Shown piece after piece: positions 1 to 8,635 of a stretch of 26,003 nucleotides of DNA (its first letter is position 1; each line of letters begins with the position of its first letter). Source of the DNA: Desulfobacterales bacterium (lineage in GTDB: Bacteria > Desulfobacterota > DSM-4660 > Desulfatiglandales > B25-G16). The stretch lies in the NCBI GenBank assembly GCA_030672485.1, contig DAOVGH010000027.1, positions 1 to 26,003 of the forward strand, given 5' to 3'. A program made the position numbers and the translations under genes. The notes beneath the pieces are model-generated. The model saw only the letters and a program-made list of their open reading frames with translations, was not told where the DNA came from and made no database searches.

Positions 1-1
1 T

Positions 2-3000
2 CCTGCTCTTATCGATACTGTGTCTTCGGTATTGAGCGAGGAAGATGATTCGTTGGTTTTTGCCGCTTTTCAGACACTAATCTCCCTTAACCCAAAAAAT
101 ATAAAACAAATCACAATAGCACTGTTGAGAAAACATCCTGGGATGAGGACGAGGACCTTCGGTGTCATCCCCCAACTGGGTATGGTAAAGACACAGGAGA
201 TGCTTGATTGTCTAACACCCAAGGAAAGATATCAGGCACGGGCAACCATAGTTGAAACCCTTAGGAAAAGGGATAATGAGCTTAAGGCCCTTTTCTTGAA
301 AGCCGGACTGGAAAGTTCAACTGAGGCGATAAGAAATCAATCGCAACTTCTGTTACAGGAGATAACTTGCCCCGGTGGAAGGACCGGTGATCTTGATAGG
401 GTAGGCAATCCTCCTCCACCCGACAGTGGGAAGCATAGTAAAGGATTGACGGTGAAAGCCCTTTCCCGCCTTAAAAAGAGGTTTCTCCTGAGAAAGCTCG
501 CCAACAGGATCCCCCTCGAGGATGTTGATCTGTCCGGCATGACAATATGCGATCTTGATCTGTCGAGAATAAGCTTGAGCGATGTTGATTTTCGAGGCGC
601 AATCTTAAAGAAAGTGGACTTTTCCGCTGCCAAGCTTTCTTATGTTGACTTCAGCGGCGCCCTCCTTGAGGAGGTAAATCTTGAGGGTGCCTATCTGAAC
701 TCGGTCAATCTCGGTCATGCATCTCTGAAATCCATCTCAGGCAGCAATGCTATCTTTTCAGCAGTGGATTTTTCGAGGAGCTTTGTTCATGACTGCAACT
801 TCACAGAGGCCCAAATGAGGGGCTCGATTTGTGAGCGTACGCGAATCCTGGATTCTGATTTTTCCCTGGCAAACCTGGAGGGGGCATCCTTTTTTGAGGC
901 CGAGATTCGAAATACATTGTTTCTGCTCTCCAATCTCCAGATATCTGATCTGTCCTACGCGTCGATCTCTTCCTCGGCCTTCTCGGGTTCAGACATGTCC
1001 ATGGCCCTTACCTCTCATGCCGAATTCTCCGAAGGATTATCCCCTGAAAACGAGGTACAAATATCATCCCTCCATACCCCTTTCCCATCCATCTTCTTTG
1101 AGGGTGATCCCTTTAAGGGATTCCGGAAGGCATTTGATGCACTTATACTCGCGACGGAAATCAAAAAGCAAAAGAGGATTTTTCTCGAATACAATAAGAG
1201 AAGAATCGAGATAGCCATGGAGTCGTTCAGACCTGAGCAGGCCGATCTTTTTGAATTAATACCCCTTTTGATCCACACAGGAGAGAACCTTCTCCTATAT
1301 GATGGTTATGCGGCTGATTTACCTGAAGGGATTGACAAATATGTACCTGCCCGTACCGCTCTCAAGAAGGTCAGGAAATATTTCCCCAAGGAGAGACTGC
1401 CGTCAATTTTGAGGAAGAAAGGGGATATCCAGGCCCTTTTTACTATTGGAAGTGTTGGCACAGTATCACAAAGTAAGGATTCAGACATTGAGTACTGGGT
1501 CTGTATAGATGCCGACGCTTTGGGCGAGAAAAAGATTAGTCAGCTCAGGATAAAACTCGAGGCTATTTCCACATGGGCATTAAAGATATTTCGCACCAAG
1601 GTTAAGTTTTTCATAGTGGACAAAGAAAAAGCCAGACAGAACGATTTTGGAAGCAGTGACAAAGAGAGCTCAGGTTCAGCCCAGGGAAAGTTGCTAAAGG
1701 AGGAATTATATCGCACCATGATCTTCATAGCCGGCAGACTACCTCTGTGGTGGTTGCTGCCGGCTAACATCAATGACAGGCTTTACGAGTATATGAATGA
1801 GCTGGCCTCTCTGCTTGAAGAGGAGTTCATAGATTTGGGAAACGTAGATAATATCCCTTTGGGTGAGTATTTCGGTGCCTCTATCTGGCAGATCTTAAAG
1901 GGCCTGACCAGTCCATACAAATCAGTCATGAAAATGGCCCTACTTGAAAAGTATACTGGTAAGGGAGAAAACTATCAGCTTCTCTGTGATAAATTACAAA
2001 CCAATTATAACAGAGGCTCACGAGACCTAAGGGAAACTGACCCCTACATTCTTCTCCTTGAAGAGGTTCTCGGATATTATCAGGAAAGGGGTGATGAGGA
2101 GTCCCTTGTTAAAATTCAAACATCTTTCTACTCAAAACTGGGTATCCGGTCTTTGTACGATTTAAAGGATATGGTCTCTATAGACAAGAGGGGCCTGATT
2201 TTTGATTATATGGACAGGTGGAACTGGGATGAGAAAAAGATCCGGTACCTAGATCCGTCTCAGGAGTGGTCTTTTAGAAGATTAGTTGAGCAAGGCACTG
2301 ATATAAACAAATACATGATCAAAACCTATAGAAGGATTGCCAGCGGTTTGGGAAAGGTGAAGGACTCCATTATCTCTCCCACTGATCTGACGATCTTCGG
2401 AAGAATAATTGCCTCACGGTTCACCCAAAAGAAGGGAAAGGTGGATAGGTTGATAATCGCCTCACCCGGGGAAAAGACCTTCAAGAAGCTTTTTATCAAA
2501 TATGAAGGGCAAAAAACTGGCATTACGTGGAAGCTTATCCAGTTATTGGAAGTACCCCGGAAGGAAAGGCGGGAAGAAACCCTGAAGATAACGAGGAGGA
2601 TCGAGTTCCTTGCGGCCTGGATGATAAGTAATGGGTTTTTTTCGACCGAAACATCTGTTAATCTCTATCCGAACCCATCCTCTGTATCAATTCAAGATGT
2701 GCAAGATCTTTTGAAAGAGCTGGCACGATTTTTCCCCAAGGAGTGGATTGAGGACATTTACCTCAAGGATCTCCTCGATAATACTTATGTCAGAAGGCTT
2801 CTCGTTATTCTCAATTTCAACAGGGATAGAAGGGAAAAGAGGATTTTCGAATATACGGCCATCTATGACAACAGCTGGGGTGAACGGTTTTGCCAGACCT
2901 TCTTCAGCCGGGAAGGACTTTTCTCCAGAGAAGAGGTATTGGAAGAGCTAAGAACCTCTCTTGAGCTGCCGTTTAAAAACGATGTAGTAAGGTTCTATGT

Positions 3001-3043
3001 ACCTCAAAAGGCCCGAAAACATCTCTCCGCTGCCCTTTCCTAA
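2..3043 (+). CDS. Class I adenylate cyclase-like protein with pentapeptide-repeat N-terminus (5' end outside window)
   Basis: The frame is open from base 2, so the true start lies upstream; about 1013 residues are visible. The first ~110 residues are helical and look HEAT-like. From about nt 500 to 1010 there are many pentapeptide repeats of the A(D/N)Lxx type (for example DFSGALLEEVNLEGAYL), which should fold as a right-handed beta-helix. From about nt 1100 the protein aligns from memory with E. coli CyaA: a GSVG motif (from nt 1448) followed by SDIEYW (nt 1481-1498) is the nucleotidyltransferase active-site signature, with Glu as the second acidic residue. Further matches are FFIVD, the EELYRT segment, EYFGASIWQ and SPYKSVMKMALLE. 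Expected role: cytosolic cAMP synthesis from ATP. It ends before the region matching the C-terminal regulatory part of the enterobacterial enzyme. Class assignment is secure; activity is inferred. It converges on gpmA with a 25-bp gap and no clear terminator. Confidence 0.85.
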   Translation, partial: PALIDTVSSVLSEEDDSLVFAAFQTLISLNPKNIKQITIALLRKHPGMRTRTFGVIPQLGMVKTQEMLDCLTPKERYQARATIVETLRKRDNELKALFLKAGLESSTEAIRNQSQLLLQEITCPGGRTGDLDRVGNPPPPDSGKHSKGLTVKALSRLKKRFLLRKLANRIPLEDVDLSGMTICDLDLSRISLSDVDFRGAILKKVDFSAAKLSYVDFSGALLEEVNLEGAYLNSVNLGHASLKSISGSNAIFSAVDFSRSFVHDCNFTEAQMRGSICERTRILDSDFSLANLEGASFFEAEIRNTLFLLSNLQISDLSYASISSSAFSGSDMSMALTSHAEFSEGLSPENEVQISSLHTPFPSIFFEGDPFKGFRKAFDALILATEIKKQKRIFLEYNKRRIEIAMESFRPEQADLFELIPLLIHTGENLLLYDGYAADLPEGIDKYVPARTALKKVRKYFPKERLPSILRKKGDIQALFTIGSVGTVSQSKDSDIEYWVCIDADALGEKKISQLRIKLEAISTWALKIFRTKVKFFIVDKEKARQNDFGSSDKESSGSAQGKLLKEELYRTMIFIAGRLPLWWLLPANINDRLYEYMNELASLLEEEFIDLGNVDNIPLGEYFGASIWQILKGLTSPYKSVMKMALLEKYTGKGENYQLLCDKLQTNYNRGSRDLRETDPYILLLEEVLGYYQERGDEESLVKIQTSFYSKLGIRSLYDLKDMVSIDKRGLIFDYMDRWNWDEKKIRYLDPSQEWSFRRLVEQGTDINKYMIKTYRRIASGLGKVKDSIISPTDLTIFGRIIASRFTQKKGKVDRLIIASPGEKTFKKLFIKYEGQKTGITWKLIQLLEVPRKERREETLKITRRIEFLAAWMISNGFFSTETSVNLYPNPSSVSIQDVQDLLKELARFFPKEWIEDIYLKDLLDNTYVRRLLVILNFNRDRREKRIFEYTAIYDNSWGERFCQTFFSREGLFSREEVLEELRTSLELPFKNDVVRFYVPQKARKHLSAALS

Positions 3044-3068
3044 ATAAAGCCTCGAACAGGGGGCTGAG

Positions 3069-3812
3069 CTATTGTTTTGCCTGGCTCGCTACGGCCTCAG
3101 CAGCCCTCTTTGCAACCTCAGGGTCTCCCAAATAATAGTGGTTAATTGCCCTCAGATTGTCATCTAGCTCGTATACCAGGGGAATACCCGTTGGGATGTT
3201 AAGACTGACAATCTCCTCCTCGGGAACATTGTCGAGGTACATGACCAGTGCCCGCAAGCTGTTTCCATGCGCTGCAATCAAGACCTTTTTCCCCTCTTTG
3301 AGAGCTGGGACGATGGTATTATGCCAGTAAGGCAAGAAACGATTAACAGTGTCCTTCAAGCATTCGGTTAAGGGAGTATCCCTTTTTTCAAGATCTGCAT
3401 ATCTGGGGTCTTTTCCAGGATACATATCGTCATTTCTATCCAGTTCAGGCGGCCTGATGTCATAGCTTCGTCGCCATAGAAGAACCTGATCGGCTCCGTG
3501 TTTGGCGGCTGTCTCGGACTTATTCAATCCTTGCAAGGCACCGTAGTGCCTTTCGTTAAGCCTCCAGCTCTTGTATACTGGGATCCACATTAAATCCATG
3601 TCCTCCAAGATAATCCACAGGCTCTGGATAGCCCGCTTGAGAACAGAGGTATATGCGATATCAAAGGCATACTTCTCTTCCAACAGGAGCCGGGCAGCAG
3701 ATTTGGCCTCTTTTATACCTAACTCGGAAAGTCCTACATCTATCCATCCGGTGAACCTGTTTTCAAGGTTCCATGTGCTCTGACCATGTCTGACAAGGAC
3801 CAGCTTAATCAT
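3069..3812 (-). CDS. gpmA: 2,3-bisphosphoglycerate-dependent phosphoglycerate mutase
   Basis: This 247-aa cytosolic glycolytic enzyme interconverts 3-phosphoglycerate and 2-phosphoglycerate using a phosphohistidine. The N-terminal LVRHGQSTWN motif carries the catalytic His (residue 9), ERHYGALQGLNK is the substrate-binding and acid segment, and AAHGNSLRALV carries the second active-site His. Length is that of the dPGM family (about 230-250 aa). The ATG is preceded by AGAGGAG about 9 nt upstream and by a good sigma70 promoter on the minus strand (3889-3917). It is a single gene between the convergent cyclase gene and the divergent selC. Identification is secure. Confidence 0.96.
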   Translation of the reverse strand: MIKLVLVRHGQSTWNLENRFTGWIDVGLSELGIKEAKSAARLLLEEKYAFDIAYTSVLKRAIQSLWIILEDMDLMWIPVYKSWRLNERHYGALQGLNKSETAAKHGADQVLLWRRSYDIRPPELDRNDDMYPGKDPRYADLEKRDTPLTECLKDTVNRFLPYWHNTIVPALKEGKKVLIAAHGNSLRALVMYLDNVPEEEIVSLNIPTGIPLVYELDDNLRAINHYYLGDPEVAKRAAEAVASQAKQ

Positions 3813-3888
3813 AGCGGGATACTCCTCTGCTTTTCCCTCTTGAGGGTAAGACTATTCACCTCCATAAAAGAGGAGGCTTTTCCAATTA

Positions 3889-3917
3889 AATATACCACCC
3901 AGGAGTTGTCTTTTCAA
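3889..3917 (-). promoter_or_regulatory. Sigma70-type promoter for gpmA
   Basis: On the minus strand, TTGAAA (3912-3917) is separated by 17 bp from TATATT (3889-3894). The predicted transcript start lies about 70 nt upstream of the gpmA ATG. The leader contains a CCTCC/GGAGG inverted repeat at 3860-3878 whose role is unknown. Confidence 0.6.
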
Positions 3918-4041
3918 ATCATTACCTCAATACCCTTCAAAAACGCTGAGGCCCTGTGCGCTCCCCGAGAGATATGCAAGATGTTTTTTGGAAAACAGAC
4001 AAGTCACCCTTTTCAAGGTGTGGTTATTGACTTTCCTATTG

Positions 4042-4070
4042 TTGACATGGCTATAGTTAGAAAATATAAT
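4042..4070 (+). promoter_or_regulatory. Perfect-consensus sigma70 promoter for selC
   Basis: TTGACA (4042-4047), a 17-bp spacer and TATAAT (4065-4070) match the sigma70 consensus exactly. The predicted transcription start falls around 4077-4079, at or within one or two bases of the 5' end of the tRNA-Sec gene, so the primary transcript may need little or no 5' trimming. Confidence 0.85.
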
Positions 4071-4078
4071 ACAAGTGC

Positions 4079-4177
4079 GGAAGTGGAAAGCTCACTGGTG
4101 GGGCTCCCGGACTTCAAATCCGGTGTGTCGCGACGAAAATCGGGACAGGTGGGTTCGATTCCCATGCACTTCCGCCA
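4079..4177 (+). tRNA. selC: tRNA-Sec (anticodon UCA)
   Basis: This 99-nt gene includes an encoded CCA. The acceptor arms GGAAGTG and CACTTCC pair over 7 bp; an eighth pair expected in bacterial tRNA-Sec would be G-G here. The anticodon stem CCGGA/TCCGG encloses a CTTCAAA loop, giving anticodon TCA. The long variable arm is formed by TGTCGCGA and TCGGGACA (one mismatch) around a short loop, and the T arm contains GGTTCGATTCC. The long extra arm together with UCA is diagnostic. It inserts selenocysteine at UGA with SelB; selA lies in this same window at 15401-16831. selB, selD and the selenoprotein genes are not visible here. Confidence 0.97.
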
Positions 4178-4179
4178 CG

Positions 4180-4265
4180 TAATATCAAGGACTTACGGGC
4201 CTCAGGAAGCCCAATATTAGAGAAGATTTCCGCTGCTTGGCTTTCAACCGGCAGACGGGTGAAAG
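4180..4265. other. Stem-loop elements downstream of selC
   Basis: Between selC and the 3' end of the rfbD-like gene there is an outer inverted repeat TAATAT (4180-4185)/ATATTA (4214-4219) around GGGC/GCCC. A second hairpin, CTTTCAACCG (4241-4250)/CGGGTGAAAG (4256-4265), has one mismatch and a 5-nt loop. Neither is followed by a T-tract on either strand, so they are not classical intrinsic terminators, although they sit where two convergent transcripts should end. Confidence 0.3.
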
Positions 4266-4291
4266 AAGATCTGGCGATGAGGGGTGCACAG

Positions 4292-5182
4292 TTAGTCGCC
4301 TTGTGCTCCCGTTTCCTCTCTCAGTAAGTCCTCACCATATTTATCAATAAAAGTGTCAAGGTCCTTTCGCCAGTTGAGCAGGACGTTCAGCCCTTCCCTC
4401 TTCAATTGTCTGTTCTCAAGGATGGAATTGACCGGTCTTATCGCAGGCGTGGGATACTCCTTGGCAGCGCAGGGAACAACAGGGGTCTTAATCCCCATTT
4501 TCTCCAAGAAATACTTTGCCAACTCATATCTACTGCAATAACCCTCTGAGGTGGCATGGTAGATCCCTTCTTTTCCATTGTCTAATAATAGCTTGATCTG
4601 CCGGGCCACCCTATAAGACCAGGTAGGGGAACCGAACTGATCGTTAACAACACATATGGATTCCCGCTTCCTTTTAAGAGCCACTCTCAGTATTTTCTTC
4701 AGGAAATTATCTCCCCGAATGCCGTAAAGCCAACCAGCCCTGATAATGATATAATTTCGAGTGTTTTGCTTCACGGCCATTTCGCTCTCCATCTTTGTAA
4801 AACCATAGAAACAGAGGGGATCCATGGGATCATCTTCAAAATACGGTTGTGGTAGCCTCTTTCGGCCATTAAATACAAAATCGGAAGATATATGAACAGT
4901 CGTCTTATCATATCTGGCCGCTGCCTGTGCCAAGTTCCTGGTGCCTTCCACGTTAATTCTCTCAGAAATCTTTCTCTCTGTTTCACACTCGTCTACCTTG
5001 GTAAAGGCAGCGCAATTAAGAATGATATCGGGTGATAGTTGATTAATGGCGATTATGACCTTATCCCAACTGGTGATATCAAACTCTTCTCTATCTGGGG
5101 CAATGATTTCATAGCCGCTCTTCAGAACCTCCTTACACTCGCTGCCAAGTCCTCCCCGTGCACCAGTCAATAGAATCTTCAT
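4292..5182 (-). CDS. rfbD: dTDP-4-dehydrorhamnose reductase (RmlD/RfbD family)
   Basis: This 296-aa NAD(P)-dependent short-chain reductase carries out the last step of dTDP-L-rhamnose synthesis, for surface polysaccharide. The N-terminal GARGGLG Rossmann loop, DREEFDITSWD, NCAAFTKVDECE and the catalytic YGFTKMESE (YxxxK) motif are typical of RmlD, as is the C-terminal RPVNSILEN segment. Length fits the family. The ATG has a TAGGA-type ribosome binding site. No other rml genes lie next to it; a related sugar-nucleotide reductase specificity is possible, but the family is clear. Confidence 0.88.
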   Translation of the reverse strand: MKILLTGARGGLGSECKEVLKSGYEIIAPDREEFDITSWDKVIIAINQLSPDIILNCAAFTKVDECETERKISERINVEGTRNLAQAAARYDKTTVHISSDFVFNGRKRLPQPYFEDDPMDPLCFYGFTKMESEMAVKQNTRNYIIIRAGWLYGIRGDNFLKKILRVALKRKRESICVVNDQFGSPTWSYRVARQIKLLLDNGKEGIYHATSEGYCSRYELAKYFLEKMGIKTPVVPCAAKEYPTPAIRPVNSILENRQLKREGLNVLLNWRKDLDTFIDKYGEDLLREETGAQGD

Positions 5183-5308
5183 TTTTTCCTACCCCCCCAG
5201 CCTTACTTTACATGCTTAAGGCTTGATGTTTGAGAATACGTTTATGCCTTATCCATCGGATTGGCAAAAACATCCCTGGCCCTGTTGCTCCTGTAAACAA
5301 CCTAAATA

Positions 5309-5337
5309 ATTCTACCATTTTTACCACGTATTATCAA
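5309..5337 (-). promoter_or_regulatory. Candidate promoter for the rfbD-like gene
   Basis: On the minus strand, TTGATA (5332-5337), a 17-bp spacer and TAGAAT (5309-5314) form a good sigma70 match. This predicts a leader of about 120 nt before the rfbD-like start. Confidence 0.45.
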
Positions 5338-5492
5338 TTCCAGAAGCGAAAATGGCAACTTGTGCAGGTCAGGCTCAGGTCTTGGATGAAAGCGCGCATA
5401 CACTTCTCAGGCTGGGATAAAAAAATGAGAAGGATAGACGATAAAGAACAGGCATGTGAGAAGATAAAAGGTAGCTACCAAGGGCAGGTTTA

Positions 5493-5519
5493 TGCTATGA
5501 TTTCAGAGCGCGTATACGC
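5493..5519 (+). promoter_or_regulatory. Candidate extended -10 element and palindrome upstream of pgi
   Basis: TGCTATGAT (5493-5501) looks like an extended -10 element without a good -35. Just downstream lies the perfect 10-bp palindrome GCGTATACGC (5510-5519), where transcription would begin, so it could be an operator. The 355-bp gap 5183-5538 otherwise holds only the rfbD-like promoter; I see no convincing gene in it. Confidence 0.25.
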
Positions 5520-5538
5520 AGGATAATGGATCATAGGG

Positions 5539-7053
5539 ATGGAAGGAATGCAGCTCATTGGTTTTGGTGAAAACAATTCCATAAGAGCGCAAAAACAAAG
5601 GCGTAAAGGCAAAAAAAACCCGTTTAACGAAGGACCGTGGCAATTGGCCAATAGAATCTCTCTTGATCTTACGTATCTTTTTGACACCCCAGGCGACGCT
5701 CCCTCTATAACATTTGAGGATATTGAAGATATTGCACCGCAGGTAATAAGGGCCCATAGGATGTTAAAGAAAGATCAAGGAGATATCTATGACCATGGGA
5801 TACCAATGACAGGCTGGCAGAACCTTCCCGGGGAGATAACACAAGAACATTTGAAGGAGATAAAATCCGCAGCCCGGGGTCTTGGCAGCCAAATCGATGC
5901 ATTTGTTTCCTTAGGCATTGGCGGATCTTCCTTGGGCATCGAGGCCACATTTAAGGCCTTGACCCATACCTATTTCAATCAGTTGAGCCGAAGGGAGAGG
6001 GGGGATGTACCGGAGATCTACTTTCTGGGTCAGAACATGGACCCCGACTATTTCAGGGACACCCTCGATATGCTAAAAGGCAAAACCGTTGGAATGAATG
6101 TTATATCCAAATCAGGTACAACAACAGAAACCGCAATCGCCTTCAGGATCCTGCGTAACTTAATGGAGAAAAACTGGGGTCAAGCTGCCAAAAGCTTAAT
6201 ATACGTGACTGCTGGTGCTGCAACAGGGGCCCTACAGGAATTGTCAAAGCACGAGGGATATAAAACCTTCCCTATTCCGGACAATATCGCTGGCCGCTAT
6301 TCGGTTTTAACAGATGCGGGATTAGTGGGCCTCGCTATGGCCAATATTGATATCGAGGAATTCGCCGCGGGATTTGAATATATGAGGAATGTCACAATGT
6401 CAGACGATCTCTGGGAAAACCCAAGCCTTGTTCACGCAGGGGCTCGGTATGCAGCATGGTTGAAAGGGAAAAAGATAGAGGTGGTGGCCACTAACTCGCT
6501 ACCTCTATATGGCATAGCCAGATGGATGGAACAGTTATTCCCAGAAAGTGAAGGACATGCCGGCCACGGGATGTGGGTGTCTCCTTCCCTTTACCCTGAA
6601 AAGCTACATGCCAATGGCCAAATGGTTCAACAGGGAGAAAGAAACATTTTGGAGACCTTTCTCATGTTACGGGAACATGATAACAGGATTACCATTCCCC
6701 ATGATAAAAATAACCTTGATGGATTGAATTTTCTACTCGATAAAGGTCAGGACATGAATAGCATTAACCGAACGGTTATCGAAGGACCTGCCTATGCCCA
6801 TTATTTAGGGGATGTTCCCAACATGACAATTGAGATTCCGAGAAAAAATGCATTTTGCCTGGGAGAAATCTATTACATGATGGAAAAATCGGTAGCTATA
6901 AGTGGTTACCTCTTAGGTCACAATCCCTTTACTCAACCAGGTGTAGAAGATTATAAGAGGGCGATGTTTGCCCTGCTTGGAAAACCTGGATTTGAGCAAG
7001 AGGGGAAAGAGATCAAAGATAAGATCAGCAAGATGAAAAGGGTCAAAATCTAG
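5539..7053 (+). CDS. pgi: Glucose-6-phosphate isomerase
   Basis: This 504-aa cytosolic enzyme of glycolysis and gluconeogenesis interconverts glucose-6-phosphate and fructose-6-phosphate. Two SIS-type sugar phosphate signatures are visible: SLGIGGSSLG (around residue 126) and SKSGTTTETA (around residue 190). The catalytic Glu/His region appears as FPESEGHAGHGMWV, and the C-terminal half carries QPGVEDYKR. Two starts are possible, 5539 and 5548 (MQLIGF...). The AGGG at 5535-5538 is better spaced for 5548, so the protein may be three residues shorter. The N-terminal ~30 residues are basic and poorly conserved. The next + strand gene begins 145 nt downstream. Confidence 0.95.
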   Translation: MEGMQLIGFGENNSIRAQKQRRKGKKNPFNEGPWQLANRISLDLTYLFDTPGDAPSITFEDIEDIAPQVIRAHRMLKKDQGDIYDHGIPMTGWQNLPGEITQEHLKEIKSAARGLGSQIDAFVSLGIGGSSLGIEATFKALTHTYFNQLSRRERGDVPEIYFLGQNMDPDYFRDTLDMLKGKTVGMNVISKSGTTTETAIAFRILRNLMEKNWGQAAKSLIYVTAGAATGALQELSKHEGYKTFPIPDNIAGRYSVLTDAGLVGLAMANIDIEEFAAGFEYMRNVTMSDDLWENPSLVHAGARYAAWLKGKKIEVVATNSLPLYGIARWMEQLFPESEGHAGHGMWVSPSLYPEKLHANGQMVQQGERNILETFLMLREHDNRITIPHDKNNLDGLNFLLDKGQDMNSINRTVIEGPAYAHYLGDVPNMTIEIPRKNAFCLGEIYYMMEKSVAISGYLLGHNPFTQPGVEDYKRAMFALLGKPGFEQEGKEIKDKISKMKRVKI

Positions 7054-7122
7054 CCTTCCATTCACCCATGCCTCCACCAACCCCAACATAAATTCTATGA
7101 GTCATCCACATGATAAAAAATA

Positions 7123-7151
7123 TTGACAAAAACAGTGCCATGACCAAAGAT
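7123..7151 (+). promoter_or_regulatory. Candidate promoter for the M23 peptidase gene
   Basis: TTGACA (7123-7128) is followed after 17 bp by AAAGAT (7146-7151), a perfect -35 with a weak -10. It overlaps the first copy of a direct repeat AAGATAGACC (7147-7156 and 7162-7171, period 15 bp). Confidence 0.35.
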
Positions 7152-7171
7152 AGACCAGTCTAAGATAGACC
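7147..7171 (+). repeat. 10-bp direct repeat in the M23 gene leader
   Basis: AAGATAGACC occurs exactly twice, 15 bp apart, between the candidate -10 element and the start codon at 7199. It could bind a regulator or be a small duplication. Confidence 0.5.
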
Positions 7172-7198
7172 TGAACAAGGTAGGGGTGAGTATACAAA

Positions 7199-8599
7199 AT
7201 GAAAAAGTCAAGGCTTAAAGGCTTAAGGCTCAACGGTTTAAGGCTTATAAAACCAAGGATTACGGTTGCACTGTCACTAGCTGTTATTATCTCACTCCTT
7301 CTTATCTGGCTGTTGATGACTATCTTTGAAGGCGAAAAACCTGAGGCTCATCTGGAACCAGTGCCGGAGTATTTGAGTAAAGGCATTACGTTCAATGTAT
7401 CCGCTTCCGACCTGAAAATGGGACTGAGAAATATACATGTGAGTGTAAGACAGGATGGGCTTGTTATTCCCATACTAAGACGGGATCTTCCATATGTGGG
7501 ACTATTCAACAAACGGGGAGTCCATAAACTTGAAGAGGAATTTACAGTAGATCCAAAAGAACTAAATATGATACAAGGTCAGGCCAGTCTTATCATTGAG
7601 ATCCACGATTTCTCTAAAAGGAGAGGTGGCGATGGAAATCTTCTCCTATTAGAGCATAAAATGGTAGTTGACACCCTTCCTCCATCAATAACAGCTACCA
7701 GTAGAGGCCATAACATTACCATTGGGGGTTCTGGCCTGATTGTTTACAGGCCCTCATCTGACACCCGTGAAAGTGGCGTTTTGGTAAATGATCTTTTTTC
7801 CCCTGGCGTGCCCTTCTCCAGAGATCCTCAAACTGGACTATATATCTGTTACTTTGCCCTTCCCTACAATTCTAAAAAAGACACTACCTTGTACCTCTGG
7901 GCCAGAGATAGGGCTGATAATGAAACAAAAAGGGTCTTTTCCTGTTATATCAGGCAAAAACGCTTTCGCCGGGAAAAGATCAAGGTATCCGATCGGTTCT
8001 TGGATCATGTAATCCCCCGCTTTTCTCCTGATTTATTTGAGCCAGATAAAACCAAGGTTGAAAAGTATCTGCTCATTAACAGAAGACTGAGAGAGGAAAA
8101 CCATGCTCTTTTGATAGATCTCTGCCAATCGCCCACTGAGGAAAAACTGTGGGACGGTCCCTGGATGAGAATGAAGAATGCTGCAACAATGGCCATCTTT
8201 GGTGAGCAGAGAACCTACTATTACAAGGGCAAGGCAATAGATGAGACCGTACACCTGGGTGTTGATCTGGCATCATTGGCCAGAGCTCCAGTTCAGGCTG
8301 GCAATACTGGCAGAGTTGTTTTTGCCCAAGATCTCGGAATTTACGGCCTAACAGTAGTACTCGATCACGGGCAAGGCCTATACACCATCTACAGTCATCT
8401 AAGCAAGATTGATGTAAATGTTGGTCAACTCGTCACCAAGGGAGATAACATTGGCATTACCGGCCAAACAGGTCTGGCAACCGGTGATCACCTCCATTTC
8501 GGCTTTATGGTGCATGGTGTTTTTGTAAACCCTATAGAGTGGTGGGATCTTCACTGGATAAAGGACAACATATACAGAAAGTTGAACGTGAGTAGATGA
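7199..8599 (+). CDS. Membrane-anchored M23 (LytM-type) peptidoglycan peptidase
   Basis: This 466-aa protein has a basic N-terminus followed by one hydrophobic segment (residues ~20-43, VALSLAVIISLLLIWLL), giving an N-in membrane anchor with the rest in the periplasm. A long middle region of beta-rich, Ig-like appearance precedes a C-terminal M23 domain (from about residue 345). The zinc-binding pattern is intact: HLGVD (His352, Asp356) and DHLHFG (His431, His433), with YSHLS between. Expected role: cleavage of peptidoglycan cross-links, or activation of an amidase in cell-wall remodelling. The ATG at 7199 has a GGGGTGA-like site about 10 nt upstream. The N-terminal coding sequence has a small imperfect internal repeat (KGLRLNGLRL). 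Confidence 0.88.
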   Translation: MKKSRLKGLRLNGLRLIKPRITVALSLAVIISLLLIWLLMTIFEGEKPEAHLEPVPEYLSKGITFNVSASDLKMGLRNIHVSVRQDGLVIPILRRDLPYVGLFNKRGVHKLEEEFTVDPKELNMIQGQASLIIEIHDFSKRRGGDGNLLLLEHKMVVDTLPPSITATSRGHNITIGGSGLIVYRPSSDTRESGVLVNDLFSPGVPFSRDPQTGLYICYFALPYNSKKDTTLYLWARDRADNETKRVFSCYIRQKRFRREKIKVSDRFLDHVIPRFSPDLFEPDKTKVEKYLLINRRLREENHALLIDLCQSPTEEKLWDGPWMRMKNAATMAIFGEQRTYYYKGKAIDETVHLGVDLASLARAPVQAGNTGRVVFAQDLGIYGLTVVLDHGQGLYTIYSHLSKIDVNVGQLVTKGDNIGITGQTGLATGDHLHFGFMVHGVFVNPIEWWDLHWIKDNIYRKLNVSR

Positions 8600-8635
8600 G
8601 ATCGGCGAGAAGTAATGAGGACCTGAAAGCTCCAT

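Noticed and set aside
3786..4220. 144-codon frame covering selC
   Set aside because: It spans the gpmA start, the gpmA promoter and the whole tRNA-Sec gene, so it is not a real protein.
5230..5526. 98-codon frame upstream of pgi
   Set aside because: It needs a TTG start, has no ribosome binding site, resembles no family I know, and covers the candidate promoters of both flanking genes.
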